DNA of 64,000 nt from Homalodisca vitripennis (Eukaryota; Arthropoda; Insecta; Hemiptera; Cicadellidae), in the NCBI RefSeq assembly GCF_021130785.1, contig NC_060207.1, positions 99,799,001 to 99,863,000 of the forward strand. The letters are read 5' to 3'. Positions within the stretch are counted from its first letter, which is position 1; each line of letters starts with the position of its first letter. Below, in pieces: positions 49,185 through 60,130 of this stretch. A program made the position numbers and the translations under genes. The notes below the pieces were generated by a model. That model was not told the DNA's origin, did not search any database, and was given only the letters and a program-made list of their open reading frames with translations.

Positions 49185-50662
49185 GGGGAGTTGAAGGTCG
49201 AAGGGTCAAAAAATAAAAAATAAATCTTTTTAGCTAAATTTGTTCTCTGTATCTTTCTGTACATTTTGATACCAAACATGGCTTATAAAAGTTGTTCTAA
49301 GTATTTTTTATTTAATTTTATAAAATAGTCTGCATAGCCAATTTGCGACCAGTTCAGCTTTCACCAACTTCTCTATTGACGATAAATATTTCTGTATTTG
49401 TTTGTTTTTTGCATAGTACTCAAAGTGAAGAGTAAAGGTTGAAGAAAAATCAATGTTGGCAACACTTACTGCATATTATTTGTTGTCTATTGCTGTTTTT
49501 CTTGTCTGCTTAGACTAACCTAGTATTGTTTACTGTTGTTTTCTGGTTTGTAAGATGGTAAATCTATAAAAGGAGTAGGTAGACTTACAGATAAAGTTAT
49601 TGATAAATTTCAGTCATATTATGGCAATGCAATTAGAGCTAATGTAAATAGTTTGGATAAAATGAAACGTTCTGTATGGTCCATATATTTCCATTACATC
49701 TCTATGGATGAACACCCGAGCCATCAGCTATGTCCACCTGCACCGGAAACTGGCGCAAGTACAATAAAGCTGTTTATGAAAAAAAAAAAGACTTCAAGCA
49801 TAAAAATACAGTTCCTGTTGCAGTAATGGAAGTTATAAAACCTATTTTTCAATCATTGGCTGATCCTAGTCTCCTTAAAAAAATGCCTACATGGAAAAAC
49901 CCAAAAACGTTAACGAGTCTTTCAACAATATAGTCTGGAGTAGAATACCTAAGAATGTATTTTGTTGGAAGAAAAACTTTAGAAATAGGGGTATTTGATG
50001 CAATCTTGACATTCAATGATGGAAACTTAGGTAGATTAAATGTTTTTGAAAGAACTTGGGATTGTTAACTACGGTATAAACACTGTTGTGGCGCTGAAAA
50101 AAGCTGATGAGGTTCGACTTCAAAAGGCTCAACGGGCAGCACAGGATGCAACCAAAGAAATCCAGAATTGCTAAAAGGAAGAAAGAAACTTGAAGAAGAA
50201 GAAGGAGCATCCTCTCAATACTGCCCAGGTGGATTTTAAGGTAAAATATTCACAATAATAAAGCTGATTTTTTTACATTTATGTCGTTTTCCGAAAAGTT
50301 GCATTTTTTTAGTTTTAGGAACCATTATCTCAGGTACTAGTAGAGTTATTGCTTTGAAATTTTTACTGACTGTTTGTATATATGTAATGTACAAGATAAA
50401 CTACAATGAATAAAATTCTTCAACTAGAAAAAAAATATATATATTAAAAAAATTTTTGAAAAAAATTTGCGATTGAAAAAAAATTTATAATTTTCAAGTT
50501 GTATTAACCTATCAAGCTAATTGTAGTTTATTTTACTTATTATGATTCAACAATCAAAGCATAAAAAAAATTTCGTGCTGTTAGTTGCTATGGTTACCCC
50601 AGATATGTGTTTCATAAAATTCTTACTTTTAACATGGGCGGGAATGGGGCCTTCAACTCCCC
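49185..50662 (+). mobile_element. TTAA-target DNA transposon with 'Mutator-like domain' transposase remnant (possibly Kolobok)
   Basis: A 1,478-bp element with 13-bp perfect terminal inverted repeats (GGGGAGTTGAAGG at 49,185-49,197 and its complement at 50,650-50,662). It is flanked by TTAA at 49,181-49,184 and 50,663-50,666. TTAA duplications are known for the piggyBac and Kolobok superfamilies. The inverted repeat does not look like the CCCT start of piggyBac, and the coding remnant is of another type, so Kolobok is a reasonable guess. It is much shorter than an autonomous element should be, so it is internally deleted or frame-broken. Confidence 0.8.
49553..50240 (+). pseudogene. Transposase remnant, insect 'Mutator-like transposase domain' type
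   Basis: Plus-strand pieces in three frames give the order typical of this insect protein family. 'GVGRLTDKVIDKFQSYYGNA' followed by IRAN lies at about 49,572-49,643. 'MKRSVWSIYFHYISMDEHPS' and a CPP segment continue to about 49,735. 'NTVPVAVMEVIKPIFQSLAD' then PSLLKK continues to about 49,882. A 'CLHGKTQ ... NESFNN' block lies at about 49,884-49,932, then RIPKNVF and 'EIGVFDAILTFNDGNLGR' to about 50,037. A Lys/Glu-rich end reaches about 50,240. At least three frameshifts break it. The N-terminal part of the family is missing upstream. The family assignment rests on recognised motifs, not on a search. Confidence 0.65.
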
Positions 50663-50666
50663 TTAA
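50663..50666. repeat. TTAA shared by two adjacent DNA transposons
   Basis: This single TTAA is at once the right target copy of the element at 49,185-50,662 and the left target copy of the element at 50,667-51,745. Confidence 0.8.
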
Positions 50667-51745
50667 CCCTTTCCGGGCCAGGCGGCAATATATTGCACGT
50701 CGGTGACATGCGCGAAAAGCGCCAGGCGGCAATATATTGCCGCCTTGATATTCGTCGTTTTCTTAAATAAATACTACGTCAAATGATTACAGTTTTATGT
50801 TTTTGTTTTATTCCCTGGTATATTTTTAGATAATTAATATGAATGTAATTTTTATTTTGGAGGTCTATGCATTTTTATTTTCGTAATTGTCACGTGACAT
50901 TATCAGCTGACTCGATCTATTGTTGTTAATTCTTTTATGCTTTAGTGTAATCGTACTATTGTATGCTGGATTCTCCTTTATTATTTTATTTTGTGGGTTG
51001 TAAATATTAGTAGTGTTAGTAGTTACGTGCTTAGCTATTGTGTGTAGTAGTTACAATGACTGACAATTTGCGATCTCATGGAATAAAAATTGTAAGTAGC
51101 ATATTTGTAAATAGAAAAAGTGTAAATAAATTTCAATAAAATTGTGTCAATATTTCTTGGTAAATAGTGTTTTTAACTGTATTGAAACTGTTTATGGATC
51201 CTAAAATCATCTGTTTACCGGAGTACATCCATAATGTGAATATTTATTTTACGTTTCTTGCAATGTAAGAGTCAGTTGCTGTATCACTTGTTGCGAAGTA
51301 CAATTATGCGTATTTATTCAAAAATGTGTCATAAAAAATTTTATTTATGAGAGAAATAACACAAAATTTTGTATGGTTGTTCCTTTCTATATGTAAAAAT
51401 ATAATAAAAATAGCTTACCACGTTAATTATTTTTCCTTTTTTAATTATTTACAAAAAGAAAATAAAAAAAAAAAAATTTTATGTAATCTATTTAAAACGC
51501 TATTTTTTTTAAATTTTAAATTACTTAAAACTACATTTATATATTTCTTGTTGATAGTATATATCTATACGAGTAATTTGGTGCAACTTTTAGGTCATTC
51601 TCTAATTGTTATGAAAAGTTATAAATTTTAATCTTAGAGACTGCAAAATCGCCAATTTTAGCCTGGCACTTTTGACTAGTCACAGGGGATATGATATGTG
51701 AAAAAATTTTGCAACATCTCATATTTGGTCCTGGCCCTGAAAGGG
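50667..51745. mobile_element. piggyBac-like non-autonomous element (about 1.08 kb)
   Basis: Terminal inverted repeats CCCTTTC[C/A]GGGCCAGG (50,667-50,682 and the complement 51,730-51,745, one mismatch in 16), flanked by TTAA on both sides (50,663 and 51,746-51,749). A CCCTTT start with TTAA target fits piggyBac. Near the left end GGCGGCAATATATTGC occurs twice (50,681-50,696 and 50,725-50,740). The second lies within a perfect 20-bp palindrome (50,725-50,744), as expected of subterminal transposase-binding repeats. There is no transposase ORF. A short ATG-led phrase at 51,056-51,091 followed by GTAAGT could be a leftover first exon, but that is speculative. Confidence 0.75.
50681..50744. repeat. 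Subterminal repeats and perfect palindrome
   Basis: GGCGGCAATATATTGC appears at 50,681 and 50,725. The second copy extends into the self-complementary GGCGGCAATATATTGCCGCC. Confidence 0.9.
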
Positions 51746-51749
51746 TTAA

Positions 51750-52749
51750 AACGCTTCGTGGTTATGTATAGGTTATGTGAAACAGCTGCTGTTGAAACAG
51801 TTAATTATCGAAACCCGTAAGTTTTTCACTTAAGAATAAATATAGTGAACTGATTTGTTAAATTATTGATTTTTTAACATAACTTGCTCATATATTTTTG
51901 TGGACACTGTGTGTGTGATTTAATTCAAAATCACTACAACCAGTATGTGTAAAAATATATTTGTATCACCACCTGTTTTAACAAAAGCGGCTTCAATTGC
52001 TGATGATATTTAACTTCAAGAAGAATTAAACTAATAACTGTTATAACGCCTTCTCCTTTCCATAATCTCATACATACACCGCATGGATTAATTAATGTAT
52101 TCAATATGCTGCACATTTGGGTTGGACTAAGCCTTCAAAGCAGTGGAATATATATATTTATTTAAATCTAATAATATAATGAGACTTTCTGGTCATTTGT
52201 CCAAAATACACACAATTTATTTCAAGTTCAGGCGACAAATTAAAATACTCAGCCTTTCATCGATGAATGAATCACTAAAACTTGGCTGAAAACAAACATT
52301 TTTAATATGAGAAATCACAACATTACAATTTAAAAGCGCATACAAAACAACAAAATAAACTAAAATTCAAATTTGGTTAATAAAAGTTATCATATACTTT
52401 TTAATAGTATTTTATAAAAGTTGTTATATAAACATGTAGCTTAGTATAATAAACATTGTATAAACTATGGTCTATACAACAAAGAAGTGACAAATGCTAT
52501 TTTAGCATGTAGAACATTTGTCAGCATGCGTGGTAGAAGTTAAAAAGGTTTGAATTATTTCATTAACTGCGTATCTCAGTCGCAAATCTCAAACAGTCCA
52601 GTGAGTTCTTGGCCGTTGCCCAACTGGTTGTTCAGCGGAAACCAAGTTTTTAAAGTTTGAACATCAACTCTGTGTTCAGCCTAGTGTATTAAATTAAATT
52701 AGTTAAATTCCTCAATTTAAATTTTTTGCAACTGAATAAATATATAATT
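51750..52749. other. AT-rich non-coding stretch
   Basis: Nothing recognised. Confidence 0.5.
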
Positions 52750-52763
52750 GCATATTATAAGTA

Positions 52764-53395
52764 TGAGTCAATCCACTGTTCTTTATGCTGTTCCAAATGG
52801 AAAAGTTGAAATTGTTCAGGTATTTTTTCATTGTCATCCAAAAGGTGTCAGCGACTTTTCAAACTGAAACAGATGCCGAATCCAGTTTGCATTGAAAAAG
52901 GAGGCTATAAGAAAACGGAAAAAAATTTACCAAAGATGATGAGGCTGTTGTTTGTGACCACATAAATTAATTCCAAGGGAAGTTAGCTTAGTTAGTTAAG
53001 AATATATTTCCCAGATTTAAAAATTCATAGATTGCACCGCGCTTTTAAAGTAAAATATCCGGATAGCTCGGTGACTTATCGTTATTACTATTTACTATAC
53101 AGAATTTCTATAAAAGTTGTCTTTTCATCCACCTAGATCTGACACCTGTCCAACTTTGGCTGTTAGCATGCCAAATTGCAACATCATAAGGTGTGGCTAA
53201 AGCAGAGTTTCAAAATAAACTTCAAACTTCACCACTTGAAGCCGAAAAAGCCAGGAAAGATATGAAACACGATTTAACTGAGGATCAAAAACTAATAGCT
53301 CTAGCGTAACGCACTTGATTTGGAAAAGGTTTTACTATTACCAACCTTGACTCATACAAAGCTACAAGAAGTGGCACTTAGATACGTTTTTACTT
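52764..53395 (+). pseudogene. Remnant of a multicopy arthropod transposon-type ORF
   Basis: Scattered plus-strand motifs, in the correct order, of an uncharacterised protein family that is repeated many times in insect genomes. '[17 protein letters not shown]' lies at about 53,050-53,100. '[12 protein letters not shown]' (normally PR-DTC-xx-C) lies at about 53,128-53,160 in another frame. 'SPLEAEKARKDMKHDLTEDQ' then KLIALA lies at about 53,230-53,308. 'DLEKVLLLPTLTHTKLQ' lies at about 53,317-53,370. In the family these segments surround an Asp-containing core of a presumed transposase; I do not know the superfamily. The copy has stops and shifts throughout. No terminal repeats were found. Confidence 0.45.
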
Positions 53396-54520
53396 AAACA
53401 ATTAATTTATCAAAAATTTTAATAGCTAGTTTAAAAAAACTGTTTCTAATTTTATTATCAATTACTACCAAATTCATCTTAAAAAAAAATTGTTAATATC
53501 ATAGCATAGAGTATGTGTTATTAAAAAATTGTAACAAATAAAAATAAAAATCTGCATATTATACATTTACCTTAGGAAAACGAAACTAGGAGGTATTAGT
53601 TTTAGACGATATAATCCTGTTAGAGTTAATCTTGTTAGCTCATTAAAGTTTATGTTTTTTATTACTATCGAACGGGATTAACAATTTAGTAACTAACCTA
53701 AAATTAAAACATTGACTAACGTTAGACATGTCAATAAACCACCATTTAAACCACCAATACACCTAGTTTGAGTCACAGGTTCAACAACCGTACTACGACA
53801 TGTAATTACTAATGGAGCTAGTAGACTGCAAGTAATAAACTATTCAACCAATTAATTACTATTCAGTATAGAAGTATACATTTAGCAGTAAATATCTATA
53901 TGTGGTTCACGTGAACGTAATTCTATTCAATTTCTATTTCCAGTTCATTCAAAACCGATTCTATCCAATTTCGGAATAGCGTACAGAGTTTATTGAAAAC
54001 GTTTCAGTGAATGAAAATGAGATAAAACGGTACGTAATAAACTTCAATTTAACGAATGACAATTATGAGAGACTGAAACGAGGACAGGATTAAAGTAGAA
54101 CAGTTAAATATGCTAGGACACCAAACTTATATCTAAATCTATATTAGCAACAATACATTTATTGTAATTATAAGCAAATTCAACTTATTACAACGGTCAT
54201 CATGATGACACCTAAAGAAATCTTTCCACTTTCAATCATGGTCCTAAATGTCAAAACAATAAAACCATACGTCAGTTATCCAATAAAATTCATTTTGTCA
54301 CTGTTTCCATGTACTGAGAGTTCTTAAAATATATATATGAAATTTGATTGAAATTTGAAATCTTCCTGACATTATTTGTAGGTTGTTCAAAGGTATACTT
54401 ATTAAAGTAAAAAGAGAAAAATTCAACATTATGTATTTGGCGTAGTAAGTTCTCATATTATTTATGTAACAGAACTTAAAAAAAAACGTGGCCTGCCACA
54501 ATGCCATTTGCTTTTGATTC
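53396..54520. other. AT-rich non-coding stretch
   Basis: Nothing recognised. A 90-residue minus-strand frame (54,298-54,570) is low in complexity and without motif. Confidence 0.5.
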
Positions 54521-55062
54521 TTGTTGAGAGGTCGCAGTTCACAGAATCGGCTCAAACTGAGGCAAATCAATCAGCTCAAAATCGGCTGGGCAATGAGGTG
54601 TGTGGTGGAGTCGACTCTCCTGCGATCGACTGTTACAACTCTGAATGTTGATATAAGTTTCAACAAGGTTGGAGTCATTTTTGAGAGCCAGAGTTTAATT
54701 GAGGTGGTTGGGTCCTGTTATGGTATTTGTAAATACCATTATTCTCTTTTTTGTTTATCTTATATTTATTGTCGTTTGTCTTGGATTTATTATTGTTACA
54801 ATTGCTATATATAAATTTATTATTATTACGGTTATTTTTGTTATCTTGCTTTTGTTATAGTTATATCATTGTTATACCATTTTATGTATTATATTAATAT
54901 GCTAATTTCAGCTGTTACATGATTATTGTAATTTCACTCATGTCTACTTATTACAACTCGTACTGTATTAAGAATTATGTGTCACTACTGTTTATCTTTA
55001 TCTTGAGTCAATGTAAAACTGAAAAATGGTTATTCCGAGGGAATTTAAATAAATAAATAACT
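54521..55062 (+). mobile_element. Possible LINE 3' end
   Basis: A G+C-richer start (54,530-54,720) passes into a T-rich TTATTATTATT region and ends abruptly in 'GGGAATTTAAATAAATAAAT' (55,038-55,057), a (TAAA)n tail as in many insect non-LTR elements. A perfect 8-bp hairpin (TGGTATTT-GT-AAATACCA) is at 54,721-54,738. No RT motif could be read, so this would be a 3' UTR fragment only. Confidence 0.35.
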
Positions 55063-57329
55063 TATTAATCAATTAATTGCAATCTAAGTTTTGCGTACAG
55101 TTGAACTTAACACTACAGTTATATCTGCAATAGAAACTAAATGAGTTGATAGTTGATATTTAAATCAACTATCAGCAACACTCGATTTTGAACATTGTGT
55201 TTATTTTGTAAGCATAACTATGAGATGTATTAATAAAATATACTGCTTATAAAATATGCTAAAAATGCCACTCATCAATGAATTTTAAGAAGAAATGTAT
55301 AATTAAATATTAATATTTTCATCATCAATCTTATACTCATTTAATTGTTTTAAATTTTTATTTGCCATTTTTGTTTCGAAGAGGAAGAATGAGGTTTCAG
55401 TATTTATTATGTTTATCAGACAACTAATAACGATATAAACCATTAAAATATTCTTACTGAAGTAAAATTTCATTATTACAATGAGTTTTACCATGGCAAC
55501 TAATTAAAAGTGCCGATTCGCCTTGTAAACATGGAAATAATCATTATCTACATCCCTATGTATGATCCCTTGGAATGATCTTTTCAGTGTATTTATTTAA
55601 AATTACATTTCTCAATGCCTGATTAAAGCAATGTTATTTATGATTATAACCTTTAAAAATTGTTATATGTTACATTCTATTTTATAGGGATATTTTACGT
55701 TCGTTTCGAGCAGCACGGGGCACCAAAGATGGCGTAGCAGCCCACACTTATAGCCGGATGTATTCTTAGTCTGATCCTCTTGAATTTTGATATGTTGCTT
55801 GATAATTTTAATTAGTTTCCGTCGTGAAACTCAATGCGTTATTTAAAACTTATATCATTCAGAATATTTTAAAGATGGTTTAGATCGTTATCGCTGGAGC
55901 CCCTAGACTCAATTTAATCAATATGCAAAACTTAATATCATAGAAATAAGAATACACGAAAAGCTTTCTTAACTGCATGATAAGAAAATTTATTTTTTTC
56001 CTTAACAGAATTTCAACTTTTGCTCCGATTAGTAAAGAGATAGTTAAATATTAAAATTTGAAATATTAATTACATTTTCAGATTCTCTGCTTAGGCCTAT
56101 AACTGCGTTCATGATAGCTTGTAAGGTTTCGAGATGACGGGCTATCAAATTAATACAAATAATGTTTTAAAAATACTTGCCAGTTAGTCTATATTGCATC
56201 AACTGTATATGAATGAACCCTAAAACTAATCTTAGTTCATTTCCCCAATCAACCTTTACATACAGTATATTCTGTTGTTCCATACTGTATTGATGTACTA
56301 TTTATTTTTCTCTCCCTCAAGCATCTTGTAAAAAACATTAAGAGTTAGATATATTCTATATGTTAAAGAGTGCAGTATCTTTACGTATATACATGAAATA
56401 AGACAGAGCATGAAATTAAAAATTGGAAGCAAATGAATATAAATTTTATATTTATTAAAATGCTGCGGCTACAAACTGTTTCTCCTCTTGCGAGCAGCAC
56501 TTAACCTTACCGCCACACAAACACGTCGTTAGGGCACTAACGAGAGGGTGGTTTTTGCTTCTCTGTCATTTTACTGATGAATCATTTGACAATGTTAAAC
56601 CACGTCAGAAAAATGTATTCTTCACATTTTTTTAGTCGTACAGACTTTGTGTACTTTTTATTCAATTCTACTTTTTGCTCTACTTAACTTTAATTGAAAT
56701 TTTTGACAATGCTTTTGTCACTTTATAGGCGTATTGAATAAAATTCCAGGAATATTTTTGTCCAAGACACTGCTTCAAGCTAGCTAATATATTTTGCAAC
56801 ACTCCACCAACACAGTCAGACAAATATTCATCGTGAAAATTATAATACTTATAAATTAGCACGTAGGACGCAATTATCCAGAATGTATTCCTTATCTTAA
56901 TTTTAATTTGGTTAGTATAATTTTATTTGGCTGTTAAATGTGAAATTTTTATTACTCTTGCTAAGTATCTGAACCGTTTGACGCGTATTTTGATTCATCA
57001 CACTTAATTTGCATATTTAAACCCTTAAAAAGGAAATAAACAAATATGAATATTACATGACAGCTCTATGGAGTAATTATAGTTGTTCGGTCAGCGCGTG
57101 GGAGATATCTCTCTACTGATTTCAGCACAATAATTAATACGTTTTATGCATCAATCTTTTTATAGAATGGTAAATCTGGTTATTGACTTTTTAATACATA
57201 TAAAGTTCATACTGAAATTAATTAGTTGTTTTGAAATATTTTAATTCTTGAAATTGAGAGTTTTTTCCATCACATTACAAATCTGTTTGTTTATTTGAAT
57301 ATGTATGACTTATTGATCAATAACACGAC
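55063..57329. other. AT-rich non-coding stretch
   Basis: No gene is recognised. A near-perfect inverted repeat (10-bp arms GATAGTTGAT/ATCAACTATC, 6-base loop) lies at 55,148-55,173. Confidence 0.5.
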
Positions 57330-57985
57330 ATATACAAAACTACAATCTAAATGATCTGCACAATGTAAAAAAAATCTGAAATTTCATTTATGCTTACGTG
57401 TCGTAACATGTTCCTATGGATGCACTCATTTCAAGTCTGTAGTTAGTTTCATTCTCAAGATGTCCTGCGGACAGATAAACAGACAGACAATCTATCGAAA
57501 AAGAAGTTTACACGAAAATTACGCATCGTAAAACTCAGTGACTTTTTGCAAAATTTATGCTCTGTATATGAAATCTTTCTTAACATATCATTTCAAATTA
57601 TACATTCATATTATTGTACATTAATTAGGGTTTTAAACCAGTGTTCAACAAATAAAATTTCACACAGATGATGTTGTATATGTTGGGGTAACTAGGCCAC
57701 ACGTGTTAATACGTTATATTGCTTAGAAATTTATTTAATCTGATATTTTCTCGTTGCCATTACGATAAGACCAAATTAAAAAAATTACTAGTGCTCAGCC
57801 AAATTGCATGAAGTAACATGTACTATCACTGAACTCATTGTTTTTTTCATGTATAAATGAAGATTAATGCACAATTTCAAGTCGTAGGTAAATGTCGTTA
57901 TGTTTCCAAAATAACGTGTGGACAAACAAACAGATAGATATACAGAAATGAATTTTTCCCGCCTCACTAGTTGTAGTCTTCAATA
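57330..57985 (+). repeat. Two copies of a dispersed repeat
   Basis: Copies at about 57,360-57,550 and 57,790-57,985 share ATTTCAAGTC/TCTGTAG-type centres and GGACAGATAAACAGACAGAC or GGACAAACAAACAGATAGAT endings. They are related to 37,080-37,265. No ORF. Confidence 0.5.
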
Positions 57986-58959
57986 AAGTTCAGCCAATAA
58001 GGAGAGTAGAGCAGCCTTATAGCAAGCGTTATACTAACGAACAATGTAGAGACTATTAAAGATGGGTTTTGTATGACATTCATAAACATAACCAACCCGA
58101 GCCTGGTACGTATCAGTAAACATCATATTGTTACTGAGCGCTGTGCGGTCCCGGGAGTCTGCTATAACATTTTTATTTGCAGAGCCACTAGGAATATAAC
58201 TTCCCCCACAGTTCTGCATGCTACGTTATTTGTGTAGCGAGTGTTCCAGTTTAAAATTATATTTAAATACGTGCTCTTAAATCATTTATTTTAAAAAATC
58301 ATTCTTTAGAATAACCCAAAAATATTACACAGTCCAATTTTATAAACATTTTGAATATAGTATAATGTATATATAATGAATATATATATTATTTAATGTA
58401 TTGTTATTAGTTGAATGTTTATTACGTACAGTATTACATGCACTTTCAGGTTAAGTTGGTAAAGCGATAGTTGTACTCAAAAAAGCTAATTCGAACTATT
58501 TAAAGAGGTTTAAATTAAATGTTTCATTATAGTTCGATTAAGGAATTACAAAATATAGATATACTTATTCCACCAGCTACTATGGCAAGGAAAAGTTCTT
58601 TATTCGTGTTGTTTTTGGTATATATTTATTTGAAAGCTGATTATTTAAGTAACAGTATTTTAAATTATACATTATTCTTTATTTTAAAGGAGCAGATATC
58701 AATTTGCATTGTATAAGTACACAACCTACTTTATGTTGAAAGTTATAGTGACATTTCCCCTTCAGAAGGAATCGACCGCTAGCCGCACTGCAATAGGATA
58801 ATTAAATTAAAAAATAATAAATTAAAAAGTATGTGTTTTTCTTAATTATATTTGTTTGGGTAAACATAAGATGTAAAACAAGCCAATATATGTAATTTTA
58901 AATTGTCGTAAGTCGTATACAGACCAACTAATTAGGACAGACTAAGAATATAACTAAGT
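57986..58959. other. Non-coding stretch, one short unassigned frame
   Basis: A 61-residue minus-strand frame (58,034-58,219) has balanced composition around 58,130-58,215 but no recognised motif and no clear flanking splice sites. The rest is A+T-rich. Confidence 0.4.
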
Positions 58960-58984
58960 TATAAACTATGCTTTAATGTTGCTC

Positions 58985-60130
58985 CCGTGCACTTTTGTAT
59001 TAATAGTAAACTTCACATACTCAGAATCACTGTACTCAGTGTTTTATTTAATTTTATAATTACAATGTTGACTATGTACAGATAGAGTAGCTAGATTGAC
59101 CTATAATTGTGTTGGGGAGGTTAATGCATGTGTAATGGACGACTAACCGGAACTGTAACATAACTGAGTTGGTATAACTCATCTCTATCAACTGTGCTTT
59201 ACTAATTCTCCTCTACTGTCTTGTATTAATAGAAACTAGCAGATGCCCTAACTTTCTGTATTTCTACACATAACGTAGCCACAGTGGGAATGGTTTATTC
59301 AATATGAATGTTGAGTTTAGCTTCATTTCACCTTCATCTTAGTGTAGCAGTGTCAGATACCAGACGCTGCAACTAAGGTTTGGTTGTCCTACCGCGCTTT
59401 ATAAATCGCGTCATGAACATTGTAGTGCACTTATTGTGCACCTGATGAGATAATGAGAATGGTAATTCACCAGGACTATATTTTACGGGTATATTTTGTA
59501 TTATAAATGTCTCTGATGACGGAATATATGTAAATTGATCGTTGTGAGCTTGTATATTATCGACATTCTTTCATCTCTTTGGACGAACATAGAAGAATCA
59601 GATCCCAGGAGCCAAGTCTGTACCAGCGTCAGTTTCCAGATGCTGCACTAAGATGAAGGTAAACTGGAGATAAAGTCAACATTCATATTGCTGTTCTTAT
59701 CTTATGAACTTTTACAATTAAAATTTTGGTTCCATACAGGTAAATCAGCTGTATGGTACCTATAAGTATGGTGGGGAGGTTAATGCATGTGTACTGGTCG
59801 ACACACCAGAATCGTGATATGATAACTGAGATGGTATAACTCATGCCTACCGACCGGGCTTTACTATTTCTCATTAATGTTTTGTTTAATATTAATAGTA
59901 ATCAGCAGATACCTCAACTTGCTGTACTCGCTGTATTATTTATTTTTCTAAATGTAATACTGGATGCGTACGTGTAGAGCAGCTAGATGGACCTGTAATT
60001 GTGTTGGGGAGGTTAATGCATGTGTAATGGTCGACAAACCAGAATCGTGACATGATAACTGAGTTGCTGTAACTCGTGTCCTCAAACTGTGCTTTACTCT
60101 TTCTCCTTTACTGTTATGTATGATAATAAA
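58985..60130 (+). repeat. Three-unit tandem array, period about 233 bp, interrupted by a MITE
   Basis: The conserved core 'GTTGGGGAGGTTAATGCATG' (GTGGGGAGG in unit 2) occurs at 59,111, 59,771 and 60,003. Units 2 and 3 are offset by 233 bp. Each core is preceded by an AGTAGCTAGATTGACCT/AGCAGCTAGATGGACCT phrase in units 1 and 3 (diverged in unit 2), and is followed by GGTCGAC-type sequence, TAACTGAGTTG-TATAACTC and GGGCTTTACT/GTGCTTTACT. Units 1 and 2 are 659 bp apart because a 391-bp inverted-repeat element lies between them. Confidence 0.8.
59300..59690. mobile_element. Foldback MITE inside the tandem array
   Basis: Arms of about 70 bp at 59,300-59,370 and 59,622-59,690 are inverted and similar. 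The outer ends are CAATATGAATGTTGA and its near complement. The ACCTTCATCTTAGTG block is exactly inverted in the other arm (CACTAAGATGAAGGT), and the inner ends are GACGCTG/CAGCGTC. The loop is about 250 bp with no ORF. No clear target duplication was found, so the superfamily is unknown. Confidence 0.75.
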
